From contig CAWKNQ010000013.1 in the NCBI GenBank assembly GCA_963850995.1, forward strand, positions 434,001 through 498,000: DNA of 64,000 nt, given 5' to 3'. Positions 34,265 to 44,500 of the stretch are shown one piece after another. The stretch's first letter is position 1; each line of letters opens with the position of its first letter. Below the pieces are notes generated by a model that saw only the letters and a list, made by a program, of their open reading frames with translations, was not told where the DNA came from and made no database searches. The DNA is from Gaiellasilicea sp963850995 (GTDB lineage: Bacteria > Actinomycetota > Thermoleophilia > Gaiellales > Gaiellaceae). The position numbers and the translations under genes are program-made.

Positions 34265-34754
34265 TCAGGCCCGGCCGGACGCCTCTGCGAGCGCGGCGCC
34301 GAGCGCCTTGAAGATGGCTTCGAGGACGTGCTGCGAGTCCTCACCTTCGATCAGCCGGACGTGCAGCGTCAGCCCGGCGGCATGCGCGAGCGCGTCGAGG
34401 AAGCTCGCAGCCAGGTCGCTGCGAAGGCCTCCCGCCCGCGCCTCGGTCAGATCCACGTTGCTCGCCACGAGCGGCCGCTCGGAGACCTCGAGCGCGACCT
34501 GTGCGAGCGCCTCGTCGGCCGGCACGAACGCCGAGCCGTGTCCGGGGGCGCCCTCGGCTCGAAGCAGATCCCGAACCGCTTCGCCGAGCGCGCGACCCGC
34601 ATCGGCCACCTCCGCCTCCGCGTCGTCGGGCGGCAGCTCGAGAGTTGAGCTGGAAGCGGCCGCTGCGCGCGAGCAGGGTGAGCAGGTGGTCGAGCACGGG
34701 GATGCCGGTGGCGACGGTCGCCGGCCCGTCCCCGGTCGAGACGCGGGCGCTCAT
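34265..34754 (-). CDS. HisB-like protein lacking the metal-binding histidines, one frameshift
   Basis: First frame: VATGIPVLDHLLTLLARSGR with FQLNS; after one extra base near 34643: ELPPDDAEAEVADAGRALGE, then ADEALAQVALEVSERPLVAS, FLDALAHAAGLTLHVRLIEG, EDSQHVLEAIFKALGAALAE. The fold and length (about 163) are those of imidazoleglycerol-phosphate dehydratase without its tail. The manganese motifs are gone: the usual HHTVED region reads DDAEAEVAD and the second HHxxE reads QHVLE. Only LDHLL of the N-terminal motif remains. It therefore probably does not dehydrate IGP. It overlaps nothing but ends 14 nt from ridA and begins 6 nt after murA, so it is likely cotranscribed with them. Confidence 0.7.
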
Positions 34755-34760
34755 GCTGGT

Positions 34761-36041
34761 CTAGGCCTCGACGCGCTCGATCCGCGCGCCGAGGTTGCGC
34801 AGACGCTCGTCGATTCGCTCGTAGCCGCGGTCGATCTCGCCCACGTTCCCGATCGTGGACACGCCCTCGGCGCAGAGCGCGGCGATCAACATCGCCATGC
34901 CGGCGCGGATGTCGGGGCTCGTCAACCGCTCGCCGTACAGGTGTGCCGGGCCGGTGACGACGACCCGGTGCGGGTCGCAAAGGATGATCCGGGCCCCCAT
35001 CGCGACGAGCTTGTCGACGAAGAAGAGCCGGCTCTCGAACATCTTCTCGAAGACGAGCACGGTGCCGCGTGCCTGCGTCGCCGTGACGACGGCAATCGAG
35101 GTCAAGTCGGCCGGGAACGCCGGCCAGGGGCCGTCCTCGATCTTGGGGATCTGCCCGCCGAGGTCGTCCTGGACCACGAGCTCCTGCCCGGGCGGGACGT
35201 GGACCGTCGACTCCCCGACCTCGACGCGGACGCCGAGACGCTCGAACGCGGGCAGGATCGAGACGAGATCGCGCGGCTCGACGTCCGCGATCGTCAGGTC
35301 GCTGCCGGTCGTCGCGGCGAGGCCGATGAAGCTCCCGACCTCGATGTGCTCCGGCGCGACGCGCCACGCTCCGCCGTGGAGCTCCTTCACGCCGTGGACC
35401 CGGAGCACGTTCGACTCGATCCCCTCGATCCGGGCGCCGAGCGAGACGAGGAAGCGGCAGAGATCCTGGACGTGCGGCTCGCAGGCGGCGTTCCCGATCA
35501 CGGTCTCGCCCTCGGCGAGCACGGCGGCCATGACGACGTTCTCGGTCGCCATCACGCTCGCCTCGTCGAGGAAGACACGCTTGCCGCGGAGCCCGGAGGT
35601 GCTCATCTCGAAGCGCCCGTTGATCGAGATCTCGGCGCCGAGCTCCGCCAGCCCGTGGATGTGCGGGTCGAGGCGGCGTCTCCCGATCACGTCGCCGCCG
35701 GGGGGCGGCACGACGACCCTCCCGAAGCGGGCGAGCAACGGGCCGGCAAGGAGGAACGAGGCGCGGATGCGTCGGCAGAGCTCCTCGTCGAGCTCCGTCT
35801 TGTGCACGCCGGCCGCGTCGACGGTGATGTCGTTCTCGGCCGTCCACTCGACCTCCGCGCCGATGTCCACGAGCAGCTCGAGCATCGTCTGGACGTCCCG
35901 GATCCTGGGCACGTTGGTCAGCTGGATCGGCTCGCTCGAAAGCACGCAGGCGGCCAGGATCGGCAGCGCGCCGTTCTTGTTGCCGGCGGCGCGGACAGTG
36001 CCGCTGAGCGGCCGCCCGCCCTCGATCACGAAAGCCTGCAT
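34761..36041 (-). CDS. murA: UDP-N-acetylglucosamine 1-carboxyvinyltransferase with Asp at the fosfomycin site
   Basis: 426 residues from the ATG at 36041 (MQAFVIEGGRPLSGTVRAAG, K22-N23 at the PEP site). The active-site loop reads VVPPPGGDVIGRRRLDPHIH: D117 replaces the Cys that fosfomycin alkylates, as in Mycobacterium and Chlamydia. The inner repeat and ATTGSDLTIADVEPRDLVSI, FPADLTSIAVVTATQARGTV and the GYERIDERLRNLGARIERVE end complete the enolpyruvyl transferase fold. First step of peptidoglycan precursor synthesis. An in-frame ATG at 36068 would add nine residues. Confidence 0.93.
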   Translation of the reverse strand: MQAFVIEGGRPLSGTVRAAGNKNGALPILAACVLSSEPIQLTNVPRIRDVQTMLELLVDIGAEVEWTAENDITVDAAGVHKTELDEELCRRIRASFLLAGPLLARFGRVVVPPPGGDVIGRRRLDPHIHGLAELGAEISINGRFEMSTSGLRGKRVFLDEASVMATENVVMAAVLAEGETVIGNAACEPHVQDLCRFLVSLGARIEGIESNVLRVHGVKELHGGAWRVAPEHIEVGSFIGLAATTGSDLTIADVEPRDLVSILPAFERLGVRVEVGESTVHVPPGQELVVQDDLGGQIPKIEDGPWPAFPADLTSIAVVTATQARGTVLVFEKMFESRLFFVDKLVAMGARIILCDPHRVVVTGPAHLYGERLTSPDIRAGMAMLIAALCAEGVSTIGNVGEIDRGYERIDERLRNLGARIERVEA

Positions 36042-36092
36042 TCCGGTGGCTAGCGTAGTAACCCCCATGAGGCGGGGTATCGTAGACGGCCG

Positions 36093-36668
36093 ATGGAGCT
36101 GACGCGGGAGAGGGCGTGGGAGACGCTGACGCGCTACACGAAGAGCGAGTCGCTGCTCCGGCACGCGCTCGCGGTCGAGGCGTCGACACGCTCCTATGCG
36201 CGCCGGTTCGGCGAGGACGAGGAGCTGTGGGGCGTCGTCGCGCTGCTGCACGACTTCGACTACGAGATCCATCCGACCCTCGACCAGCACCCGCAGGACG
36301 GCGCTCCGATCCTGCGCGAGGAGGGCTATCCCGAGGAGGTGATCGAGGCGATCCTCTCGCACGCCGAGCATCTCCAGCCGGTCCGTGACACGCAGCTCAA
36401 GAAGACCCTCTTCGCCTGCGACGAGATCTCCGGGTTCGTGCACGCCTGTGGGCTCGTCCGTCCGAACGGCCTCGACGGGCTCGAGCCGAAGTCGGTGCGG
36501 AAGAAGCTGAAGCAGCCGTCCTTCGCGGCCGGCGTCCACCGGGACGAGGTGTACGCGGGCGCTGAGCTGCTCGGCGTCGAGCTGGACGAGCACATCGCGA
36601 ACGTCGTCGCAGCCCTGCAGCCGATCGCGAAGGAGCTCGGTCTCCGCACGACCGCGGACGCCGCCTAG
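36093..36668 (+). CDS. HD-domain hydrolase
   Basis: 191 residues. Metal ligands in LLRHALAVEA (H24), LLHDFDYEIHP (H53-D54) and ILSHAEHLQ with a later Asp (FACDEISGF). This is the small HDIG-type family annotated as hydrolase in many actinobacteria; substrate unknown, phosphate ester or nucleotide likely. It is divergent from murA with about 50 nt between starts. Palindrome copy B lies just past its stop. Confidence 0.85.
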   Translation: MELTRERAWETLTRYTKSESLLRHALAVEASTRSYARRFGEDEELWGVVALLHDFDYEIHPTLDQHPQDGAPILREEGYPEEVIEAILSHAEHLQPVRDTQLKKTLFACDEISGFVHACGLVRPNGLDGLEPKSVRKKLKQPSFAAGVHRDEVYAGAELLGVELDEHIANVVAALQPIAKELGLRTTADAA

Positions 36669-36672
36669 CCGC

Positions 36673-36697
36673 GCCAAGCAACAGACTGTTACAAGGC
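36673..36697. repeat. Palindromic element copy B
   Basis: GCCAAGCAACAG-A-CTGTTACAAGGC, the most diverged copy (three arm mismatches). It fills the gap between two convergent genes, and the stop codon of the aminotransferase (TTA on the plus strand at 36689-36691) is inside it. Confidence 0.8.
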
Positions 36698-37736
36698 TGC
36701 GACGAGCCGGGCGAGGTCGTCGTCGCTCGTCCACCAGCCGCAGGAGACGCGAACGAGCCCCGTATTCGGGATCTCGCGCACGGCGACGTCCGCTTCTGCG
36801 AGGCGCGCGACGAGCGCAGGCGGATCCTCCGCCCGGAAGGCCACCAGCGTCGCCCCGCCTGGGACGAGCTCCACGTGAGGAGCGAGGAGCTCGCGGCAGC
36901 CGGCCGCCAGCTCGGCGGCGCGCTCGAAGCGCCATTCCGGCGGCAGCTCGAGCGCGGTCAGGAAGCCGGCGAGGCTGGAGGTCGCGATCCAGCCGGGATC
37001 GAAGCGCGCCGCGCCGGCGGCCGGCTCGAACCGCCCCGACGGCTCGTACTCGGACTGCGAGAAGTAGCTCGGCCGCGTGACGCGCAGCCGCTCCGGGTCG
37101 GCGACGACGAGCGCGCCGGTCGCGTCCGGGCCGCAGAGCCACTTCTGCCCGGAGACGGTCAGGAAGTCGAGCCCGGCCGCGTCGACCGGAATCGCGCCCA
37201 CCGACTGCGCGCCGTCGACGAGGATCGGGATGCCCGTGCGCTCGCGCAGCTCGTGCACCGGCAGCACGCGTCCGCTCGTCCAGAGCACCTGCGAGAGCGC
37301 GAGCAACCGCGTCCGAGGCGTGACGGCGTCGAGGATCGCGTCCGGGTCCGCATCGGCCACGACCACGCGCGCGCCGCTGGTGAAGACCGGCCCCGTGAGG
37401 CCGAAGTGCTCCTCGCCGGTGATCACAATCTCGTCCTCCGGGCCGAGCTCCAGACCTGCGAGCACGATGTTGCACCCGTCCGTCGTCGAGCCGGTCAGGG
37501 TGACGTGCTCCGGCTCGACGCCCACGAGCGCCGCGACCGCAGCGCGCACCGAGACTCGGAGCTCGAGCATCGACTCGAAGTACTCCTTCCCGATCCGGCC
37601 CCGCTCGAGGTCGGCGTCGACCCGGCGCCGCACCGCCTCCGCGGTCGGGCGGGCGAGCGGGCCGAACGTGCCCGCGTTCAGGTAGGCGATCCGCTCGCAA
37701 CACGGGAAAGAGCGAGCGCGCCTCCGCCGGCGTCAT
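36689..37736 (-). CDS. Class V aminotransferase / cysteine desulfurase-like PLP enzyme, one frameshift
   Basis: From ATG at 37736 (TPAEARSLFPVL); after one extra base near 37697 the frame continues ERIAYLNAGTFGPLARPTAE and AVRRRVDADLERGRIGKEYF. LTGSTTDGCNIVLAGL, IPILVDGAQSVGAIPVDAAG and LTVSGQKWLCGPDATGALVV (Lys of SGQKW is the PLP lysine) place it in the class V fold, near isopenicillin-N-epimerase/EgtE-like proteins. Joined length about 349. Substrate not predictable. The TAA stop comes from palindrome copy B. Overlaps the nuclease gene by 4 nt. Confidence 0.8.
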
Positions 37737-38428
37737 CCGATCGTCACCTCGACGGGAGCGTGGTCGGACAGCACCGCGCCATCATGACGCCGACGGTCGA
37801 GCGGCCAGGCCGCGAGCGGTGAGGCGTCGAGCCCGCGGACGAGGACGTGGTCGATCCCGGGCCCGAGCGCTGACCAGCCGGGTAGCTCACGCAGGTGCTC
37901 GGCGCGGAGATTGAAGTCGCCTGCCAGCACGCACGGATGTCCAGCCGCCATGCGCGTCACGAACGCCTCCGCGCGGACGATCTCGGCGGCGGGAACGTCC
38001 GGATGGCGGAAGTCGTTGGTCGCGTGCAGGTTCGCGACGACGAAGTCGCGAAGCCTGACGGCCTGACACCAGCGCTGCTCCTGCCGCCGCTCGTCGATCC
38101 GGAAGACGCGGTGCTCGAGCGGCACGAGATGTGGCGCGAGCAGGATCGCGTTCGCCTGGCCGGCGAGGGAAGAGCGGAAGAAGCCGTTGTGCAGGCGCGT
38201 GACCACGCCGCCGAGCCACGCACCGAGCGGCGCGCGCCGGGTGACCACGTCGAGCTCACGCATCCCGCTCCAACCGGGCAGCTGCAGCCGCGCCCAGAGC
38301 GGTAGCTCCTGCAGGCAGACGACGTCCGGGTGGTCGGCGCTCACGAGCCGGACCATCGTCTCGAGGTGGCTGCGGCGCCCAGGCGGGGAGGTGTTGCCGT
38401 GGAAGACGTTCCAGCTGCGCACGAGCAC
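37733..38428 (-). CDS. Endonuclease/exonuclease/phosphatase-family protein
   Basis: 231 residues, GTG start. LVRSWNVFHGNTSPPGRRSH (Asn of the first metal motif), PDVVCLQELPLWA (catalytic Glu), VVANLHATNDFRHP, CVLAGDFNLRAEHL and LSDHAPVEVTIG (DxN and DH motifs) are a full EEP set. It could be a DNase, phospholipase or sugar phosphatase. No signal peptide is visible, so it is probably cytoplasmic. Confidence 0.82.
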   Translation of the reverse strand: MLVRSWNVFHGNTSPPGRRSHLETMVRLVSADHPDVVCLQELPLWARLQLPGWSGMRELDVVTRRAPLGAWLGGVVTRLHNGFFRSSLAGQANAILLAPHLVPLEHRVFRIDERRQEQRWCQAVRLRDFVVANLHATNDFRHPDVPAAEIVRAEAFVTRMAAGHPCVLAGDFNLRAEHLRELPGWSALGPGIDHVLVRGLDASPLAAWPLDRRRHDGAVLSDHAPVEVTIG

Positions 38429-38449
38429 GGGCGCAATACCCTACGAGCG

Positions 38450-39452
38450 ATGCGCGTCGTCATCGCCGACCCACCCGCGTTCACGCCGCCCTACGACCAC
38501 GACCTCGCCGCCGCACTGGCCCGCGCGGGAGCCCAGGTCGAGCTCGTCACGTCGCGTTTTCGCTTCGGCGACGTCGCCGTCCCGGACGGGTACCGCCGCC
38601 GGGAGCTCTTCTACCCGCTCTCGTCACGGCTGTTCGCGCGCTCCCGCCTGCGGCTGCCGCTGAAGGCGGTCGAGCATCCACTCGGCCTCGCGCGACTCGC
38701 GGCGACCGACGGCCGACGTCGTCCACGTGCAGTGGCTCGCCGCCCCCGAGCTGGACGCTCTCTTCCTCAGGCATCGCGCTCCACTCGTGCTGACCGCGCA
38801 CGACCTCCTGCCCCGCCGGACCGCCGGCAAGACCCGCCTCTGGCGGCGCGCGTTCGGTCGCTTCGAGCGGATCGTCGTCCACTCGGAGAGCGGGCGCCAG
38901 GCGCTCGCCGCCTTCGGCGTCCCGGCCGCGAAGCTGCGGGTCATCCCCCATCCAGTCTCGCCGAGCGACCCGGAGCGACGCGACGACGGCCGCACGGTCC
39001 TCGCCCTTGGCCTGGTGCGCCCGTACAAGCAGCTCGAGCACGCGCGAGCGGCGGTCGCGCGAGTGGCGGGCGCCGAGCTGAGGGTCGCCGGCGACAGCAA
39101 CGCGTATCTGCCGGAAGCGGAGATCGACCGAGCGCTGGGTTCGTCGACGATCGCGATCTTCCCCTACCGGGCCGAGCTCGACCAGAGCGGCGCGCTCCTC
39201 CGGGCGCTCGGTGCGGGAGTGCCTGCGGTCGTGTACGACGTCGGCGGCCTCGCCGAGCCGGTGCGCGCGTTCGAAGCCGGGCGCGTGGTCTCTCCGGACG
39301 ACGTCGACGGTCTCGCCGCGGCGATCGCGGAGCTCCTGGACGACGACGCCGCGCTCGCGGAGGCCCGGGCCGGCGCGTTGCGCGCCCGCGCCGAGCTGAC
39401 CTGGGACGCGGCGGCACAGGCGCACCTCGAGCTCTACCGCGAGCTGACGTGA
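38450..39452 (+). CDS. Glycosyltransferase family 4-like, one frameshift
   Basis: From ATG at 38450: RVVIADPPAFTPPYDHDLAA, ALARAGAQVELVTSRFRFGD. After one extra base near 38710 the frame continues ADVVHVQWLAAPELDALFLR, APLVLTAHDLLPRRTAGKTR, ERIVVHSESGRQALAAFGVP, VIPHPV, ALGLVRPYKQLEHARAAVAR and SGALLRALGAGVPAVVYDVG with GLAEPV. This is a GT-B glycosyltransferase with the GT4 C-terminal nucleotide-sugar site. About 334 residues joined. Product unknown; a short neighbouring operon (acidic protein, GH15 enzyme) follows. Confidence 0.82.
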
Positions 39453-39757
39453 TCTTCCGCCGCGACCGGTTCGGCGATCTCGTCCGTCGCCAGCTCGACC
39501 TCTTTGCCGAGGACGAGGCAGAGCTCCTGGACGAGGCCGAGGCAGCGGAGGTCGCCTACGACCGCGCCGAGCGGGATGAGGCAGAGGAGGCGTACGGCGA
39601 CTACCAGCTCGTGCTGGAGGCGGTTGTCGACCGTCTCGAGGAGCTTCGCGACACCTACGCCGCAACCCTCGACGAGCAAACCCGGGGCGAGTACGAGCAG
39701 GCATTCGGGCGCGGTGCGCGAAGGCGGTTTCCGAACCTGACGGGACTCCGCGAATGA
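39449..39757 (+). CDS. Small acidic protein, conserved hypothetical
   Basis: 102 residues, GTG start overlapping the glycosyltransferase stop by 4 nt and its own stop overlapping the GH15 start by 4 nt. The sequence is strongly acidic and helical (QLDLFAEDEAELLDEAEAAE, VVDRLEELRDTYAATLDEQT) with a basic end (GRGARRRFPNLTGLRE). No known motif. Tight coupling on both sides suggests a real gene. Confidence 0.7.
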   Translation: MIFRRDRFGDLVRRQLDLFAEDEAELLDEAEAAEVAYDRAERDEAEEAYGDYQLVLEAVVDRLEELRDTYAATLDEQTRGEYEQAFGRGARRRFPNLTGLRE

Positions 39758-41544
39758 CGATGCTGATCGAGGACTACGCGCTCATCGGAGACCTGCAGAC
39801 CGCGGCGCTCGTCGGCCGCAACGGCTCGATCGACTGGCTCTGCTTCCCCCGCTTCGACTCCGGCGCCTGCTTCGCGGGGCTACTGGGCGACGAGCGCAAC
39901 GGCCGCTGGCTGCTCGCGCCCGACTGTGCGGTCGAGCGGGTCGAGCGGCGCTACCGCGACCGATCGCTCGTCCACGAGCTGGACTTCCACACCGAGCACG
40001 GCGTCGTGCGGGTGACCGACTTCATGCCGCCGCGCGGAGACGACCCCGATGTCGTCCGGATCGTCGAGGGGCTCGACGGAGACGTGCCGATGCGAATGGA
40101 GCTCGTCATCCGCTTCGACTACGGCTCGGTCGTCCCCTGGGTGAACCGGCTCGACGACGACACCCGGGTTGCGATCGCGGGGCCGGACGCGCTCTGCCTG
40201 CGCACCCCGTCGAGGTCCGCGGCGAGAACTTGACCACGGTGGCGGAGCTGACGGTCGGCAAGGGCGAGCGCGTGCCGTTCGTGCTCACGTGGTTTGCCTC
40301 GCACCACGAGCCGCCCCGGGCGATCGACGCCGAGGAGGCGCTTGCGGACACGTGCGCTCACTGGGCCGAGTGGCTCACCGGTTGCAGCTACAGCGGCCGC
40401 TACGCCGACGCCGTCCACCGCTCGCTGATGGTGCTGAAGGCAATGACCTACGCGCCTACCGGCGGGCCTCGTCGCGGCGCCGACGACCTCGCTCCCCGAG
40501 CGGCTCGGCGGGGTGCGCAACTGGGACTACCGCTTCTGCTGGCTGCGCGACGCCACCTTCGCGCTCGCCGGGCTGCTCGAGAACGGCTTCGTCGACGAGG
40601 CCGGAGCGTGGCGCAGCTGGCTGCTGCGCGCCGTAGCCGGCGACCCGGACGACCTGCAGATCATGTACGGCCCCGCCGGCGAGCGCAGGTTGACCGAGCT
40701 CGAGCTGCCGTGGCTCGACGGGTACGAGGGCTCGAAGCCGGTCCGGGTCGGGAACGGCGCGAGCGAGCAGTTCCAGCTCGACGTCTACGGGGAGGTGCTC
40801 GACGTCCTCTATCAGGCGCGCCGGCGCGGGCTTCCGGCGGACGACAACGCGTGGGCGCTCGTCCGCCACCTGCTCGGCAACCTCGAGCAGCGCTGGCGCG
40901 AGCCGGACGACGGGATCTGGGAGGTGCGCGGCCCCCGGCGCCACTTCACGCACTCGAAGGTGATGGCGTGGGTGGCGTTCGACCGCGGCCTGCGGCTGAT
41001 AGAGGAGCTCGGCCGAGACGGCCCCGCCGACCGCTGGAGAGCCGTAAGGGACGAGATCCACAGCGAGGTGCTCGAACGCGGCTTCGACATCGGGTTGAAC
41101 TCGTTCGTGGGCTGGTACGGCTCGAAGCGGGTCGACGCGAGTCTGCTGACGATCCCGCTCGTCGGCTTCCTGCCCCCCGGCGACTCCCGCGTGCGCGGCA
41201 CGCTCGAGGCGGTCCGGCGCGAGCTGACGCAGGACGGCTTCGTTCACCGGTACCGGCACGACAAGGAGTCGGAGGCGGTGGACGGCCTGCCGCCGGGCGA
41301 GGGCGTCTTCTTCCTCTGCTCCTTCTGGTTCGTCGACAACCTCGTCCTGCTCGGCGAGCTCGAGGAGGCGCAGGAGCTGTTCGAGCGTCTGTTGGCGCTC
41401 CGGAACGACCTCGGCCTGCTCTCGGAGGAGTACGACCCGGACCTCGGTCGCCTGGTCGGCAATTTCCCGCAGGCGTTCTCGCACATCGGGCTCTTGCACA
41501 CGGCGCTCGAGCTCGACAAGGCGCTCGTCTCTGCCGGACGCTAG
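39754..41544 (+). CDS. Glycoside hydrolase family 15 (glucoamylase/trehalase-like), two compensating frameshifts
   Basis: Starts MTMLIEDYALIGDLQTAALV with GRNGSIDWLCFPRFDSGACF, the N-terminal beta domain of actinobacterial GH15 trehalases. A 260-nt stretch (about 40210-40470) is read in a neighbouring frame (FVLTWFASHHEPPRAIDAEE, SLMVLKAMTYAPTGG), then the first frame returns with RNWDYRFCWLRDATFALAG, HSKVMAWVAFDRGLRLIEEL, FFLCSFWFVDNLVLLGELEE and NFPQAFSHIGLLHTALELDK. Total length 596, normal for the family. The two indels cancel, as expected for random sequence errors. Likely hydrolyses trehalose or alpha-glucans. Confidence 0.85.
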
Positions 41545-41547
41545 CCG

Positions 41548-44500
41548 TCAGCGATGCCCGAAGTGGTGTGCGGAGGGGAGGGCGGCGCCGACGTCGCTCG
41601 CGGCGATCCGCCGTGCGAGCGGGCCGAGGCTCTCGAGCGACTCGACGACGATGTTCCGGTTCTCCTTGATCCGCTCGAAGCGGCCGCGGACGAGCAGGAG
41701 CGGCTCGCCCCGCACGACGGCGCGGTTCCGCTCGTACACCTCCGGCGAGACGATCAGATTCACCTGGCCGAGCTCGTCCTCGAGCAGCATGAAGACGATC
41801 CCGTGCGCGGTGGCCGGCCGCTGGCGCGCGACCGCCATTCCGGCGAACGCGACCCGGCTTCGGTGCGGAGCCTCGTTCAGCACGTCGCTCGGCAGCACCT
41901 CCGGCGCGAGGTGCGGCCGCAGCAGGGTCAGCGGATGGACGTCGATCGAGACGCTCGTGGTCGCGTAGTCGGCGAGCATCCGCTCCCAGGCGGTCAGGTC
42001 GGGCAGCTCGGGCGTGGCCACGGTCGGGTCGAGCTCGAGCGTGAGCTGCTTGCTCTCGCGCTGCACCGTCTGCGGGCGGGTGACGAGGCCGAGCTCCCAG
42101 AGCAGGTCGCGCCGCTTCCCCCAGCGGTCGCAGGCGCCGCTCCGGAGCAGCGCCTCCAGCTCGCGCGCGTCGAGCGGCACCCGGCGGGCGAGGTCGCCGA
42201 CCCCGAGGAACGGCCCGTTCGCGTCTCGCTCGGCGACGAGCGCCTCCGCGTCGTCCTCGCCCACCGACTTGACGTACTCGAGGCCCATGCGGACGGCGCC
42301 CTCGTCCCAGGTGCAGCGAACCTCGCTCAGATTCACGTCCGGCGGCCGTACCTCCACGCCCCGTCTTTGGGCATCCCGAACAAGAGAGGAGGGCGGATAG
42401 AAGCCCATCGGCTGCGCGTTCAGGAGCGAGCAGAGGAACTCGGCCGGGTAATGGTGGCGCAGCCAGGCCGACTGGTAGGCGAGGAGGCCGAAGGCGGCCG
42501 CGTGCGACTTGGGAAAGCCGAAGCCTGAAAACGCGGACAGCTTGTCGTAGACCTCGTCGGCCGTCCTCGCATCGACGCCGTTCGCCGCCGCACCTTCGAC
42601 GAACCGCTCCCGGAACGCCTCGATCGCCTCCTCGCTCCGCTTCCTGCTCATCGCGCGTCGCAGCCCCTCGGCCTCGCCGATCGTGAAGCCTGCGAGCGCC
42701 ATCGCCACCTCGAGCACCTGGTCCTGGAAGACGACGACGCCGTGCGTGTCGCGGAGCGGCTCGCGCAGGAGCTCGTGGTCGACCGGCGGTACGTAGCTCG
42801 GGTCGACCCGGAGCCGCTCGCGCGCGTCGATGTACGGGTGCACGGCCTTGCCCTGGATCGGCCCGGGCCGGACGAGCGCGACCTGCACGGTCAGGTCGTC
42901 GAGGTTCTCCGGCTTTGTCCGCAGGAGGCTCTGCATCTGCGCACGGCTCTCGATCTGGAAGTCGCCGATCGTGTCCGCACGCTGGATGTCTGCGAAGACA
43001 TCAGCGTCGGCGAGCGGGATCCGGGTCAAGTCGATCGGCTCGCCGTAGACCTCGGCGATCTGCTCGACGCAGTCCTCTACCGCCGAAAGCATCCCCAGCC
43101 CGAGCAGGTCGATCTTGAGGAAGCCGGCGTCGGAGCAGGAGTCCTTGTCCCACTGGCAGAGCTGGCGCCCGGCCATCGCGGCGGGCTGCACCGGCACGAG
43201 CTCGACGAGCGGCCGCGACGAGATCACCATCCCGCCCGGGTGCTGCGAGATGTGCCGCGGCAGCCCCGCGATCTCGCGGGTCAACTCCGCGAACGCGCGC
43301 CAGCGCGGTGAGAGCAGCCGCTGCTCCGCCTCGGGCAAGAGCGCGAGCTCCTCGGCAACCTTCTTCGCGTTCCACCCGTCCGAGACGCGCGCGAGCCGCT
43401 CCAGCTCGGCGAACGGGAGCCCGAGTGAGCGGCCGACGTCGCGGATCGCGCCGCGGGAGCGGTAGGTGGAGAAGCTCGCGACAAGCGAGGCGTGCTCGCG
43501 GCCGTAGCGCTCGGTGACGGCGACGATCAGCTGCTCGCGGATGTCGCGCGGGAAGTCGAGGTCGATGTCAGGCACCGAAGCGAGCTCACGGTTCAGGAAG
43601 CGGCCGAGCGAGAGGTTCTGCGCGACCGGGTCGACGTGCGAGAGCCCGGTCAGGTAGCAAACGATCGAGCCGACCGACGAGCCGCGCCCACGTCCCGGCG
43701 GCAAGAAGCGGCGCGGCGAGCCCGGCCCGCGGATCCCGCTCGCGAGCTCCCGCGCCAGCTCGAGCACCTCCCAGTGGAGGAGGAAGAAGCCGGCGAGCCG
43801 GAGCTCGTCGATCAGCCTGAGCTCCGATTCGAGCCGCGCGCGAGCCTGACCAAGTAACAGTCTGTTACTAGGCGGGTAGCGCTCGCTGAACGCGTCCTCG
43901 CAGACTTGCGCGAGCTGCTTGATCGCCGGGACGGCGCCGTCGGCGAAGTCGGGATAGCGGTAGCCGAGCTCCGCGGTCAGGTCGAACTCGAGCCGGGCGG
44001 CCACCTCGGCCGTGCGCTGGACGGCGTCGCGGTCGTCGGGGAAGAGCTCGAGCAGGTCCGCCGGCGCGCGCAGGATGCTCTCGCGGTTCCCGCGCCGCGC
44101 CGCCTCGCACGACTCGAGCGAGGTGTTGTGGCGGATCGCGACGAGCACGTCCTGGAGCGCCGTCCGGCGCGGATGGTGTGCGTGGACGTTGCCGGTGACG
44201 ACCGTCTCCACGCCCGCGTGCTCGGCGAGGTCCCGCAGGAGCGCGTTCCGGCTCGCATCGCCGCGTTCGAACGGCCGCTGCAGCTCGACGTAGAAGCGCT
44301 CCGGCCCGAACGCGCGGGCAAGCGCGACGGCGGCGTTCGGGTCGCGCGCGCCGAGTCCTTGCCTGGCGCAGCCGGAGAGGCAGACGAGCCCCTCGTTCAG
44401 CTCCGCGAGCAGGGCGGGATCGAGCGCGGGCGGCAAGAGCTCGCCCTCCTTCGGGCGAGTGTGAGCGTGGGCGGCCGTGAGGAGGCGGCAGAGGTTCGCG

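Noticed and set aside
34761..37736. Long minus-strand open frame spanning murA, the gap and the aminotransferase
   Set aside because: murA begins at 36041 and the aminotransferase is a separate gene; the plus-strand HD gene and a palindrome lie between. The continuity is accidental.
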